DNA of 64,000 bases from Geosporobacter ferrireducens (GTDB lineage: Bacteria; Bacillota; Clostridia; Peptostreptococcales; Thermotaleaceae), in assembly GCF_001750685.1 (NCBI RefSeq), contig NZ_CP017269.1, positions 558,001 to 622,000 of the forward strand. The letters run 5' to 3'. This document shows, one piece after another, positions 34,997 through 42,050 of the stretch. Both the position numbers and the translations under genes were made by a program. The notes under the pieces were generated by a model that was not told the origin of the DNA, ran no database searches, and saw only the letters and a program-made list of their open reading frames with translations. Positions within the stretch are counted from its first letter, which is position 1. Each line of letters opens with the position of its first letter.

Positions 34997-35083
34997 ATGT
35001 TTTTGGTAAAAAAATTGAAGAAATATTTTATTTTGAGGAGGTTACTGAAGAATGAAAAAAACAATTCAGTTGTTGGGAAATGA
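34997..35083 (+). CDS. Possible 28-residue cationic peptide
   Basis: ATG 34997 follows GGAAGG at seven bases. The frame reads MFLVKKLKKYFILRRLLK then NEKNNSVVGK and stops at 35083, overlapping the start of the next gene in another frame. The first 18 residues are strongly basic and amphipathic. It may be a leader peptide coupled to the downstream membrane protein, or chance. No family is known to me. Confidence 0.35.
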   Translation: MFLVKKLKKYFILRRLLKNEKNNSVVGK

Positions 35084-35486
35084 TAATCATTTTACTAAAA
35101 GTATAGGTCTGACAAGTCTCTTTACCTTCCTCATATTAAACATCCTGGCAATTGTAGTTTATATAAAATATCTTCTAGGTTTCTCCAATAGCTTCATAAC
35201 CCTTCTCCCTGCCATTAAGATATTATTAAATACTGATTTTTTATTTGTTGTTGTGCTGATTTTTATTTATAATGCAGCAGAAAAATTTTTTGGCATGAAA
35301 ACCATATTAGCTGCCATAATCCTTATAAGCATAGGCGAAGCACTGTATCTCCTAATGAAAGACAAGCCTTTTGCAATTATATTTCTCTTGGGTTTATACG
35401 GTATCGGAATCTCTATATTCACTAGTGTTATTGGACTAGATGCGATGATAAGAATAGCTACAAAAAATATCAAAGTCAAATCCTGA
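35052..35486 (+). CDS. Small membrane protein of unknown function
   Basis: 144 residues behind GAGGAGG. Four membrane segments (about 18-38, 44-75, 83-100 and 105-130) separated by short loops; the C-terminus is basic. I recognise no domain. The nearest genes are an orphan agrB on the opposite strand, with a shared terminator, and the BCCT gene. A role in membrane signalling would be guesswork. Confidence 0.65.
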   Translation: MKKTIQLLGNDNHFTKSIGLTSLFTFLILNILAIVVYIKYLLGFSNSFITLLPAIKILLNTDFLFVVVLIFIYNAAEKFFGMKTILAAIILISIGEALYLLMKDKPFAIIFLLGLYGIGISIFTSVIGLDAMIRIATKNIKVKS

Positions 35487-35499
35487 ATCAATTTATAAT

Positions 35500-35546
35500 A
35501 AAAATCATCCCGCTTCAGCATGTTCACTGGATAAGGATGATTTTTA
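35500..35546. terminator. Bidirectional terminator
   Basis: AAAATCATCC (from 35501) pairs with GGATGATTTTT (35535-35545). It serves the converging small membrane protein and agrB genes. Confidence 0.75.
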
Positions 35547-35565
35547 TTGTCTTTGTATAATTATT

Positions 35566-36150
35566 TCACTGATTAACCACTTTATTTGCAAATCTCCTTT
35601 TTGAAAATTCACCTACTGGAAGTGCCAAAGCTGCACAAAACAGTGCAAAGGTTGCAACAGCAGCATATCTTTCCGGAATCATAAAGCTTATTCCCGTAAA
35701 CAATAATGTAATCAGTAAAGAAGCATATTTTAATCTTTTTCTTCTTTCTATACTAATAATTGGCTTGTTCGGGTGGTCTACAGGGGCATAGATCCAAATC
35801 AACAGAAGTGTAATCAGAATAATAATAAGACGAATATGCGCATATAGCAAAACCTTGCTTCCAACGATTACAATAGCAGCAAGAATTATTAAACTTGTAA
35901 AGAAGCATCGCCAATATGTATCCTCATGAAATCCACCTGCTGGCATTCTCGGAACGCAGAAAAACAAAGTAGCAACTAAGAAAGGTTTTGTTAGGGATAA
36001 AGCATAAAATATGATTAGATAAATAAAAAATTTTGTAATCTCTCCCAAAAAGCACTCTAATCCAAACTTTATTTTCTTAATTTCTAAATCACTTAAATTA
36101 GAATTATTGACTTGTATAAAGTTAGTAATTTTTTGAGCTAATCTCTCCAT
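35566..36150 (-). CDS. agrB: AgrB, accessory gene regulator membrane protease
   Basis: 194 residues from ATG 36150; a GTG at 36162 is an alternative. The AgrB signature is intact: RMPAGGFHEDTYWRCF has the Arg, Gly-Gly, catalytic His and, eight residues later, Cys. APVDHPNKPI is the second family block. Five or six membrane helices. It cleaves AgrD precursors to make cyclic peptide signals. No agrD is visible on either side: a terminator follows within 20 bp and the upstream 190 bp encodes no Cys-containing peptide. agrC and agrA are absent too, so it is an orphan here. Confidence 0.85.
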   Translation of the reverse strand: MERLAQKITNFIQVNNSNLSDLEIKKIKFGLECFLGEITKFFIYLIIFYALSLTKPFLVATLFFCVPRMPAGGFHEDTYWRCFFTSLIILAAIVIVGSKVLLYAHIRLIIILITLLLIWIYAPVDHPNKPIISIERRKRLKYASLLITLLFTGISFMIPERYAAVATFALFCAALALPVGEFSKRRFANKVVNQ

Positions 36151-36343
36151 TTTTGTGTTCACCCGCCCAGTTTAATCGAGAACTCTCTTTCTTTAATAAA
36201 CACACGCTGCTTATGAAAATATTATCATAAAGCAATCGCGTTTTTTGTAGAAATTTGTTGGTTTTTCATGTTTTCTATGCTTTTTTTCAGAAAAATCTAT
36301 AATTTCATACTAAAGGCCTAGACGGTGCATCATTGTTCAATTT

Positions 36344-37702
36344 TTACATGTTCCTTACTACATTTCTTACCCATTTTTTCGAGATCACTCTTGGTACCCC
36401 AATACATGCTTTTACTAGCTCTTCCAAAGAAATCAAAGCATATACCCAATATACAGGAAGCTTTAATACCAAGGCTCCCAAAAAAGCTAACGGTACCCCT
36501 AAAATCCATACACTTCCCATTTCAAGAAACAAGGAAAATTTTGTATCTCCCCCACTTCTAAGAATGCCAATAATCAATACCGTATTAAAGAATCTAAAAC
36601 ACATAAATATTCCCATAATCAACAGAATCTTAGCCGCATTATTGTAAACCACTGGAGAAACATTGAAGAAACTCAAAATCACAGGAGACAGCAGCACCAA
36701 TTTTAATCCCAATACCACACCAGTTATGATTCCTAGTAAACAGAAGGTGTTTCCATAAATAACCGCCTTCTCTTGCCGTTCTGCTCCGATCACATTCCCC
36801 AACATAACTGCACAAGAATTCCCTAGCCCCATAGAAATTACCATAAACATGCTTTGAATCGTATTGGCAATTTGTATGGAAGCAATCGCTTCTGTACTGA
36901 TTCTGGCATAGGCAGCGGTATACATAATCATGCCTAGCGACCAAAGTCCTTCATTTAAAATTACAGGAATTGTTGTGTTATAAACTTTTTTAAAGAATTT
37001 ATTATCAAAGGCCAACATCTCCTTAAGGGTTCCAGCCAACACATCTTTATTCCCGTAAATGATTCCTACCAGCAGGATCAATTCAATGCTTCTTGCAATC
37101 AATGTGGCTAAAGCTGCTCCTTGGATTCCCATTTTAGGAAAATAAAAGTTTCCAAAAATCAGTAAATAATTCAACCCTGTATTGGCCAGTAGTGAGACTG
37201 CACTGACCATCATCGGTAATTTCGCTTGACCAATACTCCTGGATGCAAAGGCATAAACGAAGGTTATTGCAGTAATAAGGTAGCTAAAAGATACGATTCT
37301 TAGATATTGGCTTCCCATATCTACCACTACTGCATCTGTTGTGAAAATCCTCAGCAGCTTTTCCGGAATAAAATAGGCGCCTATTCCAAAGAGGAAACTT
37401 ATTGATATTCCTGATACTAATGCAATCCCCATCACTCTCCGAACATTTCGAATGTCCTGTTTACCCCAAAATTGAGCTGTAAATATGGCACACCCGCTAT
37501 TGACCCCAAACATTAGGAGAATAAATAAAAAGAAAACTTGATTTGCCAATCCTACCGCTGCAATCTGTGTCTCTCCAAGTTTACCGATCATTACTGTGTC
37601 TACCATATTCAAAGCCGACGATATTAAGTTTTGCAGTGTAATTGGCAGTGCAATTCCCAGCATTGTTTTATAAAAATGTCGATCATATAAATCTATTTGC
37701 AT
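36344..37702 (-). CDS. MATE family multidrug efflux protein
   Basis: 452 residues from ATG 37702 (AGGTGG nine bases upstream). Twelve membrane segments with the MATE blocks ALPITLQNLISSALNMVDTVM near residue 17 and MIMYTAAYARISTEAIASIQIA near 265. It exports organic cations using a sodium or proton gradient. The substrate is not predictable. No regulator is adjacent. Confidence 0.88.
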   Translation of the reverse strand: MQIDLYDRHFYKTMLGIALPITLQNLISSALNMVDTVMIGKLGETQIAAVGLANQVFFLFILLMFGVNSGCAIFTAQFWGKQDIRNVRRVMGIALVSGISISFLFGIGAYFIPEKLLRIFTTDAVVVDMGSQYLRIVSFSYLITAITFVYAFASRSIGQAKLPMMVSAVSLLANTGLNYLLIFGNFYFPKMGIQGAALATLIARSIELILLVGIIYGNKDVLAGTLKEMLAFDNKFFKKVYNTTIPVILNEGLWSLGMIMYTAAYARISTEAIASIQIANTIQSMFMVISMGLGNSCAVMLGNVIGAERQEKAVIYGNTFCLLGIITGVVLGLKLVLLSPVILSFFNVSPVVYNNAAKILLIMGIFMCFRFFNTVLIIGILRSGGDTKFSLFLEMGSVWILGVPLAFLGALVLKLPVYWVYALISLEELVKACIGVPRVISKKWVRNVVRNM

Positions 37703-37994
37703 GCGCTTCATCCACCTATTCCCAATAAATTACATTCAATCATCTGTATTTCGCAGCCCTAACCTCACTATTATAATTGAGAAGCTATACAGAAAGCAAT
37801 AAAATACATTTAATTTCTAGCCTCTTTTGATATCTATTCCATTTAAAACATAAGCTGCAGATTTTATTATGCTGCTTCTTTCACACCCCGTGCTGCAATG
37901 AATATACTGAATATACCTCTCTTTATTTTTCTTAGAGGTTATGATTTTCTTTCTGTAAGTAATTACAATTTACTATTGTTTGGGGGTTATCCTT

Positions 37995-38468
37995 ATGGAA
38001 CAAAGTTATTGGATGCTGCTCATCATTTTAGTTATGGGACTATTTATGAAGAATGACTCACTGGCAATCTCCGGAGCTGCCTTAATTCTGCTCAAACTTT
38101 TAAATATGAATATATTACTTCCGAAGTTGGAGGCATATGGCCTGAAAGTAGGTATTATTATTGTAACGATAGGTATTTTAGCACCCATCGCAGCGGATAA
38201 ATATACACTGCTTGAAATTTATCAATCCTTCAAAACACCTTTAGGCTTCTCTGCGGTTTTAGGTGGTGCAATCATCATACTGCTGACTGGCAGAGGTTAC
38301 GGACTTCTAACAGAAGATCCATCTATAGCCGTGCCTATCCTTATTGGAACGATACTAGGCATTATACTATTTAAAGGTGTTCCTGTCGGCCCTTTAGTCG
38401 CATCCGGGGTTGCCGTCTTTATTTATAATATCATTTCATACATTCAGAAAATGTGGAGGGGCGTATAA
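37995..38468 (+). CDS. DUF441 family membrane protein (YtwI/YeaL-like)
   Basis: 157 residues from ATG 37995 (GGGGG eight bases upstream). Four membrane helices. GLFMKNDSLAISGAALILLKLLN, IGILAPIAADKY and PLVASGVAVFIY are DUF441 blocks. Function of the family is unknown. It stands alone on the plus strand, converging with the prolyl-tRNA-editing gene. Confidence 0.83.
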   Translation: MEQSYWMLLIILVMGLFMKNDSLAISGAALILLKLLNMNILLPKLEAYGLKVGIIIVTIGILAPIAADKYTLLEIYQSFKTPLGFSAVLGGAIIILLTGRGYGLLTEDPSIAVPILIGTILGIILFKGVPVGPLVASGVAVFIYNIISYIQKMWRGV

Positions 38469-38485
38469 ATGATATTTTTATATTT

Positions 38486-38974
38486 CTATACCTGTATGAG
38501 GCGAAGCTCATTTCCACACCAGTTCAAAAACTTTTTAAAATCCTCAAAGCGAAGTGTAATTGTTGCGGTATTCACATTGGGGTGAAAGCTTATATGCTTT
38601 AAATCTGTCAAATCGCTATCTAGCAAAACCTCAACGTGTTTTTCCATGTCATTTACCAATCCAAAGGGACTTACAGCACCAGGAGTAAGTCCTAAATAGC
38701 GTAGTAAGCGCTCCTCTGATGCAAAACTGAGATTTGTACTTTCGATCTGCTTGGACAAACTTTTTAAATCTACTTTTTTCGACTCTTCTATAATCACCAA
38801 ATAATGCTTTTCTCCCTTTTTGTCTCGAACAAAAAGGTTTTTGCAGTGTTGGCCCTGCATATCTAGATTTAGTTGATTCGCCTCCTCGATCGTATAGATC
38901 GGAATATGCTCATACTTTAGATAGGATATTTTCAAAGCCTCTAATACTTCGTATACCTTTTTCTCTTTCTCCAT
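38486..38974 (-). CDS. Prolyl-tRNA deacylase-like editing protein (YbaK/ProX family)
   Basis: 162 residues of the ProXp/PrdX group. The family region CKNLFVRDKKGEKHYLVIIEESKKVDLK contains the catalytic Lys in LFVRDKK. GLTPGAVSPFGLVND near 113-127 is the substrate loop. These stand-alone proteins clear mischarged Ala-tRNA-Pro. Clostridia often have one copy, frequently linked to proline reductase, which is not seen here. GGGAGGAAAAAGG precedes the start. Confidence 0.85.
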   Translation of the reverse strand: MEKEKKVYEVLEALKISYLKYEHIPIYTIEEANQLNLDMQGQHCKNLFVRDKKGEKHYLVIIEESKKVDLKSLSKQIESTNLSFASEERLLRYLGLTPGAVSPFGLVNDMEKHVEVLLDSDLTDLKHISFHPNVNTATITLRFEDFKKFLNWCGNELRLIQV

Positions 38975-39132
38975 CCTTTTTCCTCCCTTTCATATTTTCC
39001 CGATGCATATTTTTTCTTTTCTATTTCGTTCTATTGTTCTCCTTCATTTTTTGCTTTATTCCCATTCCTTTCTTTTAGTTGAATGAAGTTTTGCAGATAT
39101 TGTGAATTTTTTATTAAATCTCTATACTATGG

Positions 39133-39161
39133 TTGATTTTTCCACAAAACTTTATTATAAT
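39133..39161 (+). promoter_or_regulatory. Promoter of the cbiMNQO leader
   Basis: TTGATT (39133-39138), 17 nt, TATAAT (39156-39161). The expected start near 39168 gives a leader of about 190 nt before cbiM. Confidence 0.75.
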
Positions 39162-39167
39162 AAAGTT

Positions 39168-39313
39168 GAACCGAAGGTCATGAAGGTCTTCATCTGTCAT
39201 TATTATTTAGGTCATGGAATTTCCTTATTTCTACTGTAAAAAGAATATTTCCAAGAGTGCCAAGAAGGTAATCTTAAAGATTGAAATCTTATCATCTTTT
39301 AGATTGCCTTTTT
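39168..39313 (+). promoter_or_regulatory. cbiM leader with terminator, riboswitch candidate
   Basis: The leader ends in a terminator: GGTAATCTTAAAGAT (39267-39281) pairs with ATCTTTTAGATTGCC (39294-39308), followed by five T. It stands 45 bp before cbiM, so expression must need read-through. Upstream, CTACTGTAA and GCCAAGAAGG loosely recall cobalamin riboswitch parts, but a proper B12 box is missing and the leader is short. The class of sensor is unknown. Confidence 0.55.
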
Positions 39314-39358
39314 CTATTTTCAATCATATATTTCATCTTTTTAAAGGAGGATAACTTT

Positions 39359-40003
39359 ATGCACATTCCTGACGGATTATTGAGTTTACCAACTTTGGTA
39401 GCAACTGGAGCCGCCTCGGTTGGAGGAATCGGAACTGCTGTAAAAAAAACAAGAGAGCATCTGGAAGACAATAAAATTCCCTTGCTAGGTGTAATGGGTG
39501 CCTTTATCTTTGCAGCACAAATGATCAATTTCCCTGTTGGATTGGGTACTTCCGGTCATCTTATTGGTGCTTTTTTTGCGGCTGTTGTACTGGGACCTTG
39601 GGCTTCGGCTTTAGTATTATCTGCCATATTAATCATTCAAAGTCTTTTTTTCGGAGACGGCGGCATACTTGCCCTGGGTGCAAATATTTTTAATATGGCT
39701 GTTCTAGCTAACTTTACCGGATACTATGTGTATCAGCTTTTCAAAAAAAATAGTAAAAGCTACTCTCAGGCAGGCATTATCGTGGGAGGATGTTTTTCTG
39801 TCGTAGCAGCAGCCCTGGCAGCGGCCATTGAAATTGTGTTATCTGGAAGATCTGAACTGATGATTGTTTTACCTCCAATGATGCTCTGGCATGTCCTAAT
39901 CGGTATTGGAGAAGGCCTCATTACCTTATTCCTTGTATCCTATATCGCAAAGGTACGCGGTGATCTATTACTTCAGCCTATTACTGTGAAGGAGGAGAAA
40001 TAA
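39359..40003 (+). CDS. cbiM: Cobalt/nickel ECF transporter substrate-binding membrane protein CbiM
   Basis: 214 residues from ATG 39359 (AAAGGAGGATAACTTT before it). The mature N-terminus begins MHIPDGLL: the amino group and His2 bind the metal in this family, which also supports this start. Seven membrane segments. It captures Co2+ or Ni2+, and with CbiN, Q and O forms an energy-coupling-factor transporter. Cobalt for B12 is usual for this gene set, but nickel is possible. Confidence 0.93.
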   Translation: MHIPDGLLSLPTLVATGAASVGGIGTAVKKTREHLEDNKIPLLGVMGAFIFAAQMINFPVGLGTSGHLIGAFFAAVVLGPWASALVLSAILIIQSLFFGDGGILALGANIFNMAVLANFTGYYVYQLFKKNSKSYSQAGIIVGGCFSVVAAALAAAIEIVLSGRSELMIVLPPMMLWHVLIGIGEGLITLFLVSYIAKVRGDLLLQPITVKEEK

Positions 40004-40317
40004 TGAATAGTAAAAAGAAATTCATTTGGATCGGGCTAATCGCAGCATTCGTTATAGCAGGGATTTTTTCACCTTTCGCATCATCTTCTCCAGATGGCTT
40101 AGAAAAAGTCGGAGAAGATATAGGCTTCATTGAATGGGCACAAGATAATATCGTCGCAGCACTAATACCGGATTATCTGTTTCCCGGCATTGCCCATGAA
40201 GGAATCGCTACTGCAATAGCTGGTATTATCGGTGTTTTACTAACATTTTTATTTCTCTATAGTATAGGCAAATTCATGGTACCAAAATCCAAAGTGAAAG
40301 AAGGAACAAAGGTATGA
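40003..40317 (+). CDS. cbiN: Cobalt transport accessory protein CbiN
   Basis: 104 residues, overlapping the cbiM stop as TAATG. Two membrane helices flank an outside loop with SSPDGLEKVGEDIGFIE, the CbiN hallmark. It helps load the metal into CbiM. The C-terminal end overlaps cbiQ. Confidence 0.92.
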   Translation: MNSKKKFIWIGLIAAFVIAGIFSPFASSSPDGLEKVGEDIGFIEWAQDNIVAALIPDYLFPGIAHEGIATAIAGIIGVLLTFLFLYSIGKFMVPKSKVKEGTKV

Positions 40318-41078
40318 TGCTGCTGCAGACATCTATCAAACCTATAAATCCCACGATGAAACTTTTAGCTGCACTTATATTTATTTTCGGAGTAGTATTT
40401 ATTAATCAACTGTCCCTGCTGATTCTTTGCATCGGTGTTGTGTTATGCTGCAGCCTGTTTTTGCAAGTTCACATAAATCGCATCGTAAAAAGACTATGGA
40501 TAGCTTTTCCCTTTTTGCTCTTTATGCTTTTGATTGTTCCTTTTCAAATTCCTGGAGAACCAATATTTTCCGTCCAGCTAGGCTTTATTCAACTTACCGC
40601 AACCCATAGCGGCTTTTCATTTGGCCTTATACTATGGTTAAAATCATTGAACAGTATCATGATCTTATTGCTTCTAACAGAGACTACTTCCTTAAAAGAA
40701 TTGCAAAAAGCTCTGCATGCCCTACATGTTCCTGACTTGCTTCTACAAACCATCGCTTTTACTTTTCGCTATTTCACTATTATTCATCAAGAATTTCTGC
40801 GAATCGATCGGGCTCAGAAATCTCGTGGTTTTCGAAGAGGTAAAAGTCTAATGAATACATATACATTAAAAATTATTGCGCAAACTATCGGCCATGTCTT
40901 TTTTCGAGCACTGGATAGAAGTGAACGAATCTATTGGGCGATGGCTGCACGAGGCTACAATAGAAATCATAATTTCCCAGAAACTACTGCATTTAGTTGT
41001 AAAGATTGTGGCATAGCTATAGCTTCTCTTAGCTTTACCTGCTTTATGATTTGGATCGATAAGGGAGGCCGCATATAA
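40314..41078 (+). CDS. cbiQ: Cobalt ECF transporter T component CbiQ
   Basis: 254 residues, start ATG overlapping the cbiN stop as ATGA. Five to six membrane helices. The coupling helices carry the Arg-rich RAQKSRGFRRG and MAARGYNRNH motifs that contact the ATPases. It transmits ATP hydrolysis to CbiM. The stop overlaps the cbiO start. Confidence 0.92.
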   Translation: MMLLQTSIKPINPTMKLLAALIFIFGVVFINQLSLLILCIGVVLCCSLFLQVHINRIVKRLWIAFPFLLFMLLIVPFQIPGEPIFSVQLGFIQLTATHSGFSFGLILWLKSLNSIMILLLLTETTSLKELQKALHALHVPDLLLQTIAFTFRYFTIIHQEFLRIDRAQKSRGFRRGKSLMNTYTLKIIAQTIGHVFFRALDRSERIYWAMAARGYNRNHNFPETTAFSCKDCGIAIASLSFTCFMIWIDKGGRI

Positions 41079-41884
41079 TGCTTAAAGTAGATCAGTTAAG
41101 CTACACCTACCGTGATGGTACAAAAGCGCTAAATCAAATTAGTTTTTCTATTCCGGATCATTCTAAGGTAGCCATTCTTGGCCCAAATGGTTCCGGTAAA
41201 TCCACTCTATTTCTCCATTTTAACGGCATTTATCTTCCCCAAGAAGGAAGTGTAGAAGTATTGGGGATTCCAGTAAATAAAAAAACTGAAATAGATTTAA
41301 AAACAAGAGTTGGCCTCGTGTTCCAAGACCCTGATGATCAGGTTTTTTCCTCTACCCTATGGGAAGATGTGGCCTTTGGTCCTGAAAATATGGGTTACTC
41401 ACAGGAAGAAATAGACCGCCGTGTAGAAAAAGCATTAAAGTCTGTAGATATGTGGGATTATCGTCATAAGGCTCCTTATCACCTTAGCTATGGTCAAAAA
41501 AAACGGGCGGCTATTGCTGGCATATTAGCAATGGATTGTGAAATCATCATGTTAGATGAACCTGTAGCATATCTTGATCCTCAAGGTCAGGACCAACTGT
41601 TCTCTTTGTTGGATGAGTTGTATCAACAAGGTATGAGCATCCTAATCGCTACCCACGATGTAAATCTTGCCTGCGAATGGGCTGATTATATCATTCTTAT
41701 GAAAGATGGTCAAATTCTGGGACAGGGCGGTACAGAGCTTTTGGTTCAAGAAAATCTCGTTAATCAAGCCCGATTGCGCCTTCCAATTGTGGCCAAACTA
41801 TTCCAAAAACTCAATAAAGATATTGATGCTTTACCTACTACCCTTGAGGAAGCAGCTTCACAGATTAATCAGTGGGTAAAATAG
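41078..41884 (+). CDS. cbiO: Cobalt ECF transporter ATP-binding protein CbiO
   Basis: 268 residues. Walker A GPNGSGKST at about 35-43, Q-loop VFQDPDDQVFSSTLWEDVAFGP, signature LSYGQKKRAAIAG and Walker B IIMLDEPVAYLDP, switch His in ATHD. A single ATPase gene means it works as a homodimer. It is the last gene of the overlapping cbiMNQO set; I see no strong terminator after it. Confidence 0.95.
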   Translation: MLKVDQLSYTYRDGTKALNQISFSIPDHSKVAILGPNGSGKSTLFLHFNGIYLPQEGSVEVLGIPVNKKTEIDLKTRVGLVFQDPDDQVFSSTLWEDVAFGPENMGYSQEEIDRRVEKALKSVDMWDYRHKAPYHLSYGQKKRAAIAGILAMDCEIIMLDEPVAYLDPQGQDQLFSLLDELYQQGMSILIATHDVNLACEWADYIILMKDGQILGQGGTELLVQENLVNQARLRLPIVAKLFQKLNKDIDALPTTLEEAASQINQWVK

Positions 41885-41959
41885 TAGAAAGGTGAAGCTC
41901 TTCAATATATCAATTTGCTTTCAGACTTGTACAAATCAGTGTGATTCCATGCTTATTTA

Positions 41960-41988
41960 TTAACATCCCTCGTGTAATATGGTATAAT
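41960..41988 (+). promoter_or_regulatory. Promoter of the class A PBP gene
   Basis: TTAACA (41960-41965), 17 nt, TATAAT (41983-41988), about 55 bp before the expected leader end and 62 bp before the start codon. Confidence 0.75.
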
Positions 41989-42050
41989 GGTGTAAAGTTG
42001 TGTTCTTAAGCATGCTTTTTCCTTTTTCATATTATTAGGAGGGATTTATT

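Noticed and set aside
36163-36343. agrD upstream of the orphan agrB
   Set aside because: The only short frame (about 14 residues) has no Cys and no AgrD-like acidic tail.
39168-39313. Firm call of a cobalamin riboswitch
   Set aside because: Only two short pieces resemble the consensus, and the B12 box is not visible.
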